From positions 62,001-126,000 of the forward strand of contig JAHDYR010000017.1 of the NCBI GenBank assembly GCA_019828565.1: a stretch of 64,000 nt of DNA, in the 5' to 3' direction. How positions within the stretch are numbered: position 1 is the stretch's first letter; the number at the start of each line of letters is the position of its first letter. This document shows, in pieces, positions 27,700 to 36,808 of the stretch. Made by a program: the position numbers and the translations under genes. This DNA comes from Carpediemonas membranifera. Its lineage: Eukaryota > Fornicata. The notes beneath the pieces are model-generated. The model searched no databases, was not told the origin of the DNA, and saw only the letters and a program-made list of their open reading frames with translations.

Positions 27700-29718
27700 T
27701 TAGGAGAAGGCTGAGACGGAGAAGAAGGAGGACAAGGAGGTGGAGACAGAGAAGAAGAAGGGTAAGTAGGCAGACGAGGAGGAGCCTGACACGGTGGTGC
27801 GTGGGCCGGAAGATGACGACAATATGTCAGTCGTGTCGATCAGTGACAACGAGCATGAGCCTGAGCTGGTCTTCGACGTACAAACCGCGATCGACAGGAT
27901 CCTGACCTGCCCTGCCAAGGAGATTCACCGTGACGAAGAAGAAGAAGAAAGAATTTAATGTGTCCTGCTACTCGTCCTGCTGTGTAAGCTGAATGTCACA
28001 GTTTGTGTCACCCCTTCGAGGAACGCCTAAGCGTGTTGGTACCTCTACAGAGCACACCTAACACTTCCTAAGAGGGCGTGAACAACGGCCGTCAAGGCCT
28101 AGCTGGTACGCTAGAGGGATCCTATACATGGCCACATTAATACCCCCAAAGTTAGGCTAACCCAGGTCTTACTCTTAGGGGCCCTTTGGGTCCCAGGTCT
28201 GCCTGGCACCTACAAAGCCTTGCCCTGCACGCTGCTGTCAGGGACCTTCCGTACGTTTCCCCTCTCCCCCGGGTCCCCTAGGGAGGTCCTGGGGTTTCCT
28301 CGACCCGCTCGCCATGTTTCAGGCACCCAGGCAGTATGTCCCTTCGGTTTCCCATTTCCTTGCCGACGGAAGCCCCTCAGTGGAGTTCCTGGGCGCCGGG
28401 ACTCCTCAGTAAACACCCAGGGTTGAATGGGGGGTTGAGACCATGTTGCTGCTGTTCCTTGCGGTATCTGCCTACCACTCGGGTTGCTGGGCCCCGGCAT
28501 TCTCCCCTTCTCCCAGCGGGGAGCGCGGCCACAGGGCGCCATTTGGGTTTCCCTCCAGTTGCGCGTCATTCCTACTAAATTCATGAGTTCATACCTTGGT
28601 TTCGGCTTGGTTGCAGTGGTGAGGGCCCTTGGCATGTTGCTGGGGGCTCCTCTGGACGTTCTTTGCCCTGTGGGTTGAGGAACGTCCGGGCGGTAAGCTT
28701 CCCTTGGTCTTTTTGGATGGTAATATCCCATCAGACCGCTCACCGGGGGCTCCATGCCCATACGGGTTTCGTTGCCCCAGAGGGTGCACTTTAGGGAGCA
28801 CAGAGAACCAACCCAAGCACAGCGCCCGTCCGCTAGCGGGTTATACAAGGCAGGCAGGGTGGTTTCAGGGCGACGGCTCGTGCCTCCGGCGCTCGCATCT
28901 TCCAGTTTTCTGCCACCGGCCCGTTTCGCTTCCGTTTGACTTGGTCTCAGGCGATCTCATCGAGGAGGCTAGAGAGAGGCCTCGTGCGCCCTATGGGTAG
29001 AAGTGGTAAAGAGTTATGCTGTTCCTGCTGGTATTCCCCGAGCAGGAGAACTCCCGATGCTGAATTGACCAAAATGTGGCATTCCGCGCTATAGGTCACC
29101 GCTGCTCTGTTTTGAGCTCTATAAACCTCGAAAGAATCGCCAATGGCTATCATTCCTCGGCGCTTGGCTTTTGTTCCGGTTGGTGATTCCAACTTTCCAT
29201 ACCGGACATTTTAACTTGGAGATTCACCGTGACGGAGCCTGCATCGCTCATTCGCTCAACGACATTAAGCACGGCCAAGTACTGGGTAAGAATCGAATCA
29301 AACATTTCAAAAAATCATCTGAGAGAACACGCCGAGGAATCCATGGCCAAAAAGGCCGAGGGCCAGGTCAGGGGGCACATGGTGGGACCCTTCCGAGCTG
29401 TTCAACGGCCAGGGCTGGCTGACAGGCACTGCTATCTCGGCTTGGACGCATCTCGAGAAGGAGAAGGTCATGGTCCTGCAGCGCAGAGAAGAGGAAGATG
29501 GTCGCATAGTCAACTCAGCGACTGTTTACGACAACGGAAGGGTCTACCCTCAGGATTTCAGAAGTCTGACTCAACTCAGTGATGCCATCAGGGAGACGGG
29601 CCACGAGAAGGTCATTGTCATTACGGGTAATCATGCCACGGTGTATCTCGTGGCGGAGCTTCTGTCAGATGGCACTGGTGAAGAGAGTGTGCCGAAGACA
29701 AGGAAGGGGAGGAAGTAA
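27700..29718 (+). pseudogene. OTU-like protease candidate 2, split by an insertion
   Basis: A charged lead (EKKEDKEVETEKKKG) and AIDRILTCPAKEIHRD run up to 27935. Skipping 27936-29234 continues in frame to GACIAHSLND, giving DGACIAHSL, the counterpart of DGNCVAYCL in candidate 1. Further frame changes follow before AKYWVRIESN and a final frame with VIVITGNHATVYLV, matching AHATLY in candidate 1. It ends at 29718. It therefore looks like a tandem duplicate that was interrupted and then decayed. Confidence 0.5.
27936..29234. mobile_element. Unclassified 1.28-kb insertion with 17-bp target duplication
   Basis: The 17 bases GGAGATTCACCGTGACG occur at 27919-27935 and again at 29218-29234, exactly where the reading frame of OTU candidate 2 is cut. 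The inserted sequence begins with a GAA repeat (27936-27951). On the minus strand that would be a simple-repeat tail, as in some LINEs or SINEs, and a duplication of this length also fits target-primed insertion. A proline-rich minus-strand frame (28210-28848) is unrecognised. A GTGCACTTTAGGG lies at 28786. Confidence 0.55.
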
Positions 29719-29896
29719 ATGGTTTGATGTGTTCGGCAGTCTTTCATCTGTGAAATGAGAACAGGCGTGAGTGTCATGGACACAGATGGCCCGGACAGCG
29801 TTGCCTCCGTCTTGGCATTTGTTGAGGACAACACAGCTGTAAACGACAATAAGATGAAACAGAAGTAGCAAGCAATGTTTAATAACGTATGAACAG

Positions 29897-30320
29897 TCCT
29901 TTTGATGTTGTTTAGTGATTTTTGTGCATTAACGACCGAGAACAGTGGAGTGCAACGCAGATGTTGGTTATTGATGGTAGATGGCGCGCTTTTGACGACA
30001 GCTGGTTGCTTTTGCAGTATAAAGAACCGCATAGCTGCCACTAGTTCCTTCCAATAATGCTTTCCCGCCATTTTGAGGTTGGAATGAAATTCCAAGCACC
30101 GTGCACTTTATGTAATTGCCCAATATCAACGCCACCCCCGCCCCCAGCGCCTCCACGCCCCACGCCAACGCCACCTCCGCCCCCTGGCGCTCAGTTCAGG
30201 AGATGTCCGGTCGATAAGCCATAAACTGCACGGATCCACAAACGTGGATTGGCCTGAACGACAGCGCTGAGGCCCAAACAGGTGGTGAGACATTAAAAAG
30301 ACTCATTTGCAATCCATTTA
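29897..30320. repeat. Island spacer repeat S, copy 5
   Basis: Matches 340-760 closely, including the T-rich runs typical of copy 1 and the hairpin at 30234-30249. It ends AAAAAGACTCATTTGCAATCCATTTA, after which the sequence is unique up to the 854-aa gene. Confidence 0.85.
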
Positions 30321-30552
30321 CTCAGTCCTCACCCTCTTACCACTTGTCTCGATCTCTGAATCATCCTCTATTGTGTTGTCCGCATGCTTCTGCTTTTCGG
30401 GCGACTCTACATGAGTCACCCTTGCAGTGGACGTGGTTGTGGAGCACCCCCAGTGTCTCCACGTCCGCCACCAGCGCCAGATCCGCCACCATGCCCTACA
30501 TCAGCACATTTGTGTATTTACTTTGTAAATTTGTCCTATTGCTATTGAAGCA

Positions 30553-33117
30553 ATGCGTTTCGAGAACTGGGAAGTCGTCATCACCTATGGGGCGGACAGT
30601 TCTCTTGGATCTATCATCACCGCTGTCTTAGACGAGTTTCTGCTCCGAAACCGCGACAAATCGTTTCGTTTAGACAGCAAGGAGCAGTGCTTGCGCATTC
30701 TCCGAGATTTCCTGACGTCATGTCCACTGAGGGTGACACATAGTGATGCTACGTTACGTAGTGCAGTCGTTAATGCTGATTGGAGCGCATTGATGAGGAA
30801 TCACAGCACTGCTCATGTGACTGTTACGCGAGTCGACAACGAGGCGAAGACGAAGAGCCTATACACGGCCATGGCAATTATCTGTGCCGTCGAGTTAGGG
30901 AAGAATCGCTACGACCGACTCCGCCATGCATTTGTTTCAATGGCCTCCGACATGGGAGTTCGCCTTGGAATTCACACTCCACCGGTGGTAGACAGTCTCC
31001 AGAATCTTGGGTATGACCTGCTGTCCATCCCAGCCATACGATCTGTTATATCAGACCCAACACTGATCGAGGACGTCAACGCGTTCACTCCTGAGCAGCC
31101 CGATGTCTCTGGGCGTGATGGGGTGTCTAACCAAGAGCTTCAATGTCAAGCAGGAGCCGGTTTCACGCGTAGCGTGGAAGTCGCGGAGGCTTTTTACGGC
31201 CTATATGACCCAACCACCCACACCGACCTGCAAGAGACTCTCGATGAACACGACTGCCTCTTCGCTCACCACTTCGAGAAGATATCGGGGGAGTCACGGC
31301 TATACATTTCGCATGATGATCCATCCAAGCTGCCGGAGATTCAGAGATTATGCCGGAACATGGGCATCATTCCGCGTGGAACAAAGAAATCTCACCGGAT
31401 GGTGATCAGCGCTCTGTCCTATGGCCCTGTCGCCCAGATTAAGTTCATGCTGAAGTTCCCCGACCGAGTTCAGCGCGATATCAAGTCAAGCAAGTTCGTT
31501 CAATCCGTCACTATTAACCCGGAGAGCCGACAGGAGGCTTATGGTCTTGAGATGCTCCTATGGTTTGATGGATATCGGGCCGACTGTACGGCGGTCAAAT
31601 ATCGCATAATTGATCGCGAGGGAGCAGCCCTACCACAGAAGATTACCCCACCCATGACGCTTCTTACATTTCAGGGCACAGAGAAGCTCATTCCTTCGTT
31701 CTTTGATGATGTACAGCGGCTAATGAACAAGCTCATTGGTATCCCCTTCGCATGTGGTGACAGTTCGTTGCTCCCACGCAGCCGTGTTGTCATCAGCCTG
31801 CTCGGGATCTGCGGCGATCACAAAGCGTTGCAGATTGTTAGTGGCGTCAAGCGGGGACGATACTACCGCTCTCCATTCTCCTCCCTACACATGGGAAAGG
31901 TCGCAAGTGACCCGTTTGCCAATCGTTACGATCGCTGGACAATCGCAGATAGCATCCGTCTTCGTGACGCTGGTGGCGTGAAAGACATGACACGGTTTGG
32001 GTCCCGCGATGGTCACCGAGATGTCTGCTGTCTGACCTATGCCAACGAGATAGATGGCCCACTTCACGTGCTCACAAAGTACGCTGATGTCACGTTCATT
32101 CCACCTGTCATGCATGTGAGTCACTATCTTATGAAGGACTTCTGGACGCTGCTTGGCCTTGTCAAGGTTCAACACGCTGGTCAGAACGTGCACACACTTG
32201 AGCAGATTGAAAAGCTGTTCACGCGGACAACTGGCTGCAACGAGCAGAGCTGGAACAGACGAAAGCTCGCGACACTAGTCAACGAGCACCTTGAGGAGTT
32301 TGACCAGTCACTCCAGCCCTTCATACTCCTTACAGCCAAGTTACAGGCGTTGTATTACTCCTCTGACCACGTGACACACCAGACAATCGCTTTCCATCAC
32401 GCGGCGTCCTTTTCTACGTTCATCATGTTCCATGTCTTGACGTTGTTCTATGACCTTCCATCGAGTCGCTCCTCGGTTGCTACGACGCTCAATGATGGTC
32501 TCAGACTGACTTACTCTCCCAAGTTTACCGGCTCGCTATATCTGAATGCAGTGGTGTCAGTTCTGCCCAAGGTTCACTCGAAACTGCGGCTTCCGATGTT
32601 CTATTTGCTTGAGGAGTACTTCGAACGTGATTTCCTCATCAATGCCCAGTTGCGAGTGGACAAGCATCGATCTTGGGTTCTCGGCTTCCTGGCTCAGAAG
32701 ACAATGGTCGGTCGTGTCCTTGCTCACTACACCCGCCGTGGCTCATCGAGAAAGCATGGTATGGTGTTGCCGATTGCAAGGCAGTGTAAGTCTGTCACAT
32801 TCTGCTCGTGTCTATTTGATGCCGACCGGTGTGCCGCCTGGAGAAATCGTCTATTAACTAAGGTACCCAACTGGGATAGGGAGGCGAGCCAACAGTCGCT
32901 GAATGCGCTGTTTAGTGGATGGGTCAAGGGTATCTGTGAGGAGCCGGAGGAGATCCGGGAACTCATCACTGTTGACGAGACAGCCAAGACGATTTGTGTA
33001 AGGACGGCGGACAGTGGTCTGGATGAGACTCTCTGCATCTGCAATCTGTGCAACAGTGAGCAGCGAGCGGAGGAGCTGATGAGGAGGACTGGGCACAATC
33101 TTCGCCCGAGAAGATAG
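30553..33117 (+). CDS. 854-aa protein, possible Tnp2/KDZ-like DDE transposase
   Basis: ATG 30553 (MRFENWEVVITYGADSS). Uninterrupted frame of 854 residues. Features that recall Tnp2/CACTA or KDZ transposases: EMLLWFDGYRADCTA (~335-350), LLGICGDHKALQIVSGVKRG (~410-430), IPPVMHVSHYLMKDFWTLLG (~515-535), LPKVHSKLRLPMFYLLEEYFERD (~675-700) and a C-terminal CICNLC. In those families a DG, a GD-x-xA and an H/E-rich region hold catalytic residues. The match is by eye and partial, so the call is tentative. It follows spacer S and lies inside the CATG-hairpin terminus at 34136, as expected if it mobilises that element. Confidence 0.4.
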   Translation: MRFENWEVVITYGADSSLGSIITAVLDEFLLRNRDKSFRLDSKEQCLRILRDFLTSCPLRVTHSDATLRSAVVNADWSALMRNHSTAHVTVTRVDNEAKTKSLYTAMAIICAVELGKNRYDRLRHAFVSMASDMGVRLGIHTPPVVDSLQNLGYDLLSIPAIRSVISDPTLIEDVNAFTPEQPDVSGRDGVSNQELQCQAGAGFTRSVEVAEAFYGLYDPTTHTDLQETLDEHDCLFAHHFEKISGESRLYISHDDPSKLPEIQRLCRNMGIIPRGTKKSHRMVISALSYGPVAQIKFMLKFPDRVQRDIKSSKFVQSVTINPESRQEAYGLEMLLWFDGYRADCTAVKYRIIDREGAALPQKITPPMTLLTFQGTEKLIPSFFDDVQRLMNKLIGIPFACGDSSLLPRSRVVISLLGICGDHKALQIVSGVKRGRYYRSPFSSLHMGKVASDPFANRYDRWTIADSIRLRDAGGVKDMTRFGSRDGHRDVCCLTYANEIDGPLHVLTKYADVTFIPPVMHVSHYLMKDFWTLLGLVKVQHAGQNVHTLEQIEKLFTRTTGCNEQSWNRRKLATLVNEHLEEFDQSLQPFILLTAKLQALYYSSDHVTHQTIAFHHAASFSTFIMFHVLTLFYDLPSSRSSVATTLNDGLRLTYSPKFTGSLYLNAVVSVLPKVHSKLRLPMFYLLEEYFERDFLINAQLRVDKHRSWVLGFLAQKTMVGRVLAHYTRRGSSRKHGMVLPIARQCKSVTFCSCLFDADRCAAWRNRLLTKVPNWDREASQQSLNALFSGWVKGICEEPEEIRELITVDETAKTICVRTADSGLDETLCICNLCNSEQRAEELMRRTGHNLRPRR

Positions 33118-33195
33118 ATAGATGGATAATCGGAGTATGTATATAAAGGGTTCTTTATGTTTACACTATCTTCACCAATCTACAGTCAATTACGT

Positions 33196-33357
33196 CTATT
33201 GCGAGCGAAGAACAGCTTTCAGTAAGAAATTTGAGGCAACTGTCAGGTAATTCTTAGTAACGTCGTCGGCAATGGCGTAATAGTCATCAATTTCAGTCAA
33301 GTGACTCAGCTTAACGCGCATTTGCTTGATTTCGGCGATAAACTCGGCCCGCTTCAT
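33196..33357 (-). CDS. 53-aa small protein
   Basis: ATG 33357 to stop at 33196: MKRAEFIAEIKQMRV... ending KAVLRSQ, predicted helical, no Cys. GCACTTTATG (minus strand, 33376-33367) lies 9 bp upstream of the ATG, the spacing seen for other island genes, which is the main reason to accept it. No family is recognised. It is convergent with the 854-aa gene, whose stop lies 78 bp away. Confidence 0.5.
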   Translation of the reverse strand: MKRAEFIAEIKQMRVKLSHLTEIDDYYAIADDVTKNYLTVASNFLLKAVLRSQ

Positions 33358-33377
33358 TCGTTTGTCATAAAGTGCAT

Positions 33378-34070
33378 TCCGGCCATATCACAAGTTTTCT
33401 TCATCACAAGGCACGCACGGGGGTGTAAGCGGGACCGAGGCTACCACCACAGCCTCTTCTGAGCCGATGGATACCTTTTGTTGATTTGCCAGAATTGACC
33501 AAACGACGAGGAATGCTTGATATGCCGCGTATGGATGATTTGAAGAAGAACTGAAGGTGAAAGACAAAGATCATAGAAATACACATCATGCGGCTCACTT
33601 TTTGGAGACATTGGAGGTAAATTAGCTTTTAGGATCGTTTTTCGTTTGCCAGGCAAAGTTTTGAGTGTTTTCTCGAGAATACTCGATGCCGTATGCAATC
33701 TTGCTGCTATTTGATGCAGAACAAAGGTTGTTATGTGACACAGATGTTCTCACTTGCTTTCGGCCTTCTTTGTTGGCGAGCAAAAGCAAACTTCTTTGGG
33801 AGCAATTCCCAAAAGTCGCATCTTTACGCACCCAGGAAATTTTATCTCGGCATACTGGACCAGTGGGGGAGGCACGGCAGTCTATCCCGACCCTAGATGA
33901 ACCATGAGACAGTTTTTCGACGAGAGTTTGTGCGATGCCACTGACTTCGCGAGTGAAGGTCTTCAGCATGTTGTACGGATGTCTAAACGATGCCTTGTGC
34001 AAGTGCAAGGCGTAATACGCTGTAGTTTAATTGTTTGAGCGCGTTCATTTTTTCTTGCAATCGTCCTTTT
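33378..34070. other. Subterminal stretch, weak coding evidence
   Basis: AT-richer sequence inside the CATG terminus. One minus-strand frame from ATG 33969 (MLKTFTREVSG) to 33622 could encode 115 residues; no family is recognised and no promoter motif is visible, so it is not called as a gene. Confidence 0.3.
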
Positions 34071-34074
34071 TTCA

Positions 34075-34136
34075 TGTATTCCGGGACTTATTCCGGGACT
34101 TTAAGTCCCGGTTAAAGTACCAGAAAAAACAGCATG
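34075..34136. mobile_element. CATG-hairpin terminus X' (third copy)
   Basis: Ends CAGCATG and is directly followed by gypsy B sequence (CCAGCTTAACC). It contains CCGGGACTTTAAGTCCCGG preceded by an extra CCGGGACTT, like arm X. Only the outer ~60 bp match arm X; the rest differs. The abutting gypsy bases are the left half of the very site whose right half abuts arm X at 7529, with GG in common, which suggests a 2-bp target duplication. Confidence 0.6.
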
Positions 34137-34453
34137 CCAGCTTAACCTTAGCATGGTCGGGCTCGACGACTAGGCCGAGCTCTTTGACGAGGGATTGGGA
34201 TATAAAGTCGGCAGAGGCCCCTGTGTCATAAAGGAACGCCAACACTCTCCCCAGGATGCCCACCTCGCCAATGGGTCTGTTGTCGCGGTCCTCCGCGACC
34301 AAAGCATTAAGATGAACGTACTTCTGCCCCTTTACTCCCTCACGCTCGTCACGCTTACGCTTCCAACACGTATCAGCAGTGTGACCCTTGCGCTGGCAGT
34401 ACTCACAAGCAGTTTCCGACTTCTCCTTAGCCTTAGTCATCGTTGCGGAGGTC
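34137..34453 (-). pseudogene. Gypsy B gag/protease fragment (B5)
   Basis: Antisense piece of family B covering the zinc knuckle CEYCQRKGHTADTC and protease YDTGASADFIS, ending at AAGCTGG where terminus X' begins. At 34453 it is joined to the 5' LTR of another family B copy in opposite orientation. Confidence 0.9.
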
Positions 34454-34547
34454 TGTCATGACGACCTCATTTAATGATCAGTCTTATTTGGTCAATGATC
34501 TCAAACCTGCTTCTAAATTTCACTCTCTCAATTGTTTGGGTACCACA
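34454..34547 (+). repeat. 5' LTR of gypsy B2 (94 bp)
   Basis: Starts TGTCATGACG and ends GGGTACCACA. Followed directly by the palindromes GTAATTAC and TGCATGCA. Same repeat at 42778, 47686, 51939 and 54608. Confidence 0.92.
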
Positions 34548-34558
34548 GTAATTACTGC

Positions 34559-34984
34559 ATGCATTTACCTGAAACAAAACTCAACAACGCCCCGTTCCTG
34601 CGAAAGGCCACCACCAAGTCGTGGTATACTTTCCGTCAAGACTACGAGCAGTATGCTGCCCGTGAAGCCGATCCGATCGTTGCCTTTGACCTAATCGAAA
34701 CGCAGGTCCTAGAGGTTCTTAAGATCCGAATCCCTGAACTTGAGGGGTTCCTTGAGTACGCTAATGAAACGCCGGATGAAGAGCCGGCCGATACCTCTGA
34801 ACTCAACGAGGCCTTTATCACCATGGTAGACGAGCTGATGCAGCCTCTGGATGAGGTGGACGCTTTAGATCGCTTTAAGGACTTGTCGTGCGGCTCTGAG
34901 GGTAACCTCATTGACAACATGGCCGCGTATGCCCTGGCGTATAAGCGTCAAGTTCGTAACTGTTGTAAGGTTCGGCCCACGGAG
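34559..34984 (+). pseudogene. gag: Gypsy B2 gag, N-terminal part
   Basis: ATG 34559 (MHLPETKLNNAPF), 12 bp after the LTR. It matches gag of the complete copy B3 for ~142 residues, up to RPTEKL, then breaks at GAGAAG and runs into the foreign arm. Zinc knuckle and protease are lost. Gag here would form the nucleocapsid core. Confidence 0.88.
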
Positions 34985-35503
34985 AAGTTAAGTTATCGTA
35001 CTGTCACACCATTTTGAACTCATCAAATATTGAGCGTACAATATCACGTAAAGGGGGCGTTCTGGAGGAAATGACGCACACAATACCGTTGCTTTAGCAC
35101 TAGTTTGATATTGAAGGTTCACTTTCAAGACTTTTTGCGTGGTCACCTTTGGAAGGTGACAGTGCAACACCCGAAATTTTGTCTATACACGTCATATACA
35201 AGGTCTAATGCATCTTTGCCAACCACTTTTAGCGTTTGTATGTGTCAGACGATCGAGTTCTGAAGAGCGACTTTGGCCAAGTCATGCGACCTTATCCTGC
35301 ACTGACGATACGGAAAACGATCATAAATATTTTTTGTGACATCGACATGCGCTAATAATGTTTCCAGAGGTAGAACTAGGCTAGTAGAAGACTGTCACCC
35401 ACTTTGGGGATGATCCGACGACATCGATCAAAATCAATCAAGGATTCCGGGACTTGATTCTGGGACTTTAAGTCCCGGTTAGAGTACCGGAAAACGCAGC
35501 ATG
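34985..35503. mobile_element. Arm X copy with PHD gene promoter, inside gypsy B2
   Basis: The first ~165 bp are the reverse complement of the promoter of PHD gene 2 (10216-10371), cut precisely at its start codon; from 35154 the sequence equals arm X of 7179-7528 up to CAGCATG. It therefore combines the promoter type of one PHD paralog with the terminal arm of the other, between truncated gag and pol. Confidence 0.8.
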
Positions 35504-36244
35504 GGCCACTGGTACGATTTACAACTCACCCGGCATTGTTAAGTTGAGTGCAGATTTTGGAGTGTTGCCATCTACTGGGCGGAGAACTCAAGCTGCTCTC
35601 AATTTGCGGGTGCTACCCGGGCTGAAGCCGACATTAGTTATGGGAATATCGACATTAAGTGCGTTGGGGCTAATCACGATCGTCAAGCCGACGATGGAGA
35701 ATTCTGGAGAGCCACACTTCGCGGAGCTTGATGAAGATGAAGTAGACGAGACGTTATTTACCCTTGCTGAAGCGGAGCACGAACTACAGATACGTAGCTT
35801 CCCTGAAGAGACTAATACCATCCTAAGCAAGTACAAAGACGTTCTCGGCGACATTTCGCAGCCAGCAGACGTTCCACCCTTCGAACTGGTTTTTACAAAC
35901 CAGAAGGTTATCAACATCCCTCCATACCACGTCTCGGCTGAAGAAAGAGAGGATATGCAGCGCCAGACGGCGCAGCTGGAGGATCTGAATGTGATTGAGG
36001 AGTCTACGAGCAACTATAACAATCCTACGGTGCTTGTATGGAAGCGCGATCGCACCCGCAGGCTCTGCTTGGACTTTCGGCGCCTTAACGACGCGACGGA
36101 GGACTTCGATCACGACCTCCCTATCATTGACGATCTGGTAGCAAGACTAGAGGGTAAGACCCTCTTCGCTAAGCTGGACCTAAGCAAGGCCTTTCACCAG
36201 ATTCCTATGACCAAGAGCTCACGCAGACTAACGGCGTTTACAGT
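35504..36244 (+). pseudogene. pol: Gypsy B2 pol, first part
   Basis: Starts GGCCACTGG at the same base as B1 and runs through the protease end into reverse transcriptase (DLSKAFHQIPM), up to ACAGT, where gypsy C is inserted. One coding difference from B1 (L to F, near 35890). Confidence 0.9.
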
Positions 36245-36352
36245 TGTTGGGCAATTTTAGTTATAACCATTTTTGCCCTTGATCGGGTTTCGAATAAACC
36301 TCACTTCGTCATTAGTTCTCTTTATTTGGCCACAGTAAGCTTACTCACCGCC

Positions 36353-36808
36353 ATGGACTATCAAACGATTTCAGCCCCTTTTCTCAACGACATTCGTTCC
36401 GAAACGGCCTTCTGCAGCTTCAACGACAAGTTCGAGGCCTATTCCGCCCAAGTTCCCGACGACAGAGCACTATCTGTCCGTATGCTCATTTCCAGCCGTG
36501 TTTTACGCCTGATCCGCCTTCGCATTGACAACTTTGACGACCTTCCAGATGAAAACGTCCTGTCGGCGATCTACTCCGCTTTCTTCGCTCCCAAGAGCAC
36601 TCAGGCCGTTCTGTCTAAGCTGGAAGCAACCACCATGTCCTCCACGACGGCCAGCAACAGCGCTCTGCTCGCCTACCTCGACAGGTTCGACCGCGTCGAG
36701 GACCTCTGTTCCACTTACCTCCCCCGACGAGAAGACACTACGCCGCACTTTCATCCGCGGACTGTCCCCAGATTCACTGCGCCGCCGGGTCAAGGCCTCC
36801 GAACCTGA
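36353..36808 (+). CDS. gag: Gypsy C gag, first frame
   Basis: ATG 36353 (MDYQTISAPFLND), 18 bp after the LTR. About 125 residues of helical gag, then a frame change is needed at the run TCCCCC near 36720, where STYL continues as SPDEKTLRRTFIRGL in the next frame. It could be a programmed shift, decay or a miscalled run; the frame shown ends at 36808. Confidence 0.75.
   Translation: MDYQTISAPFLNDIRSETAFCSFNDKFEAYSAQVPDDRALSVRMLISSRVLRLIRLRIDNFDDLPDENVLSAIYSAFFAPKSTQAVLSKLEATTMSSTTASNSALLAYLDRFDRVEDLCSTYLPRREDTTPHFHPRTVPRFTAPPGQGLRT

Noticed and set aside
28210-28848. 212-codon minus-strand ORF in the 1.28-kb insertion
   Set aside because: Proline/arginine-rich low-complexity translation, no family, no ATG at its start.
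36284-36300. tRNA T-arm-like sequence GGGTTTCGAATAAACC in gypsy C LTR
   Set aside because: No acceptor, D or anticodon stems around it; part of the LTR. No tRNA or rRNA gene was found in the window.
36525-36720. Start of gypsy C gag-pol at 36525
   Set aside because: The translation from there is out-of-frame gag sequence; real gag starts at ATG 36353 and enters this frame only near 36720.
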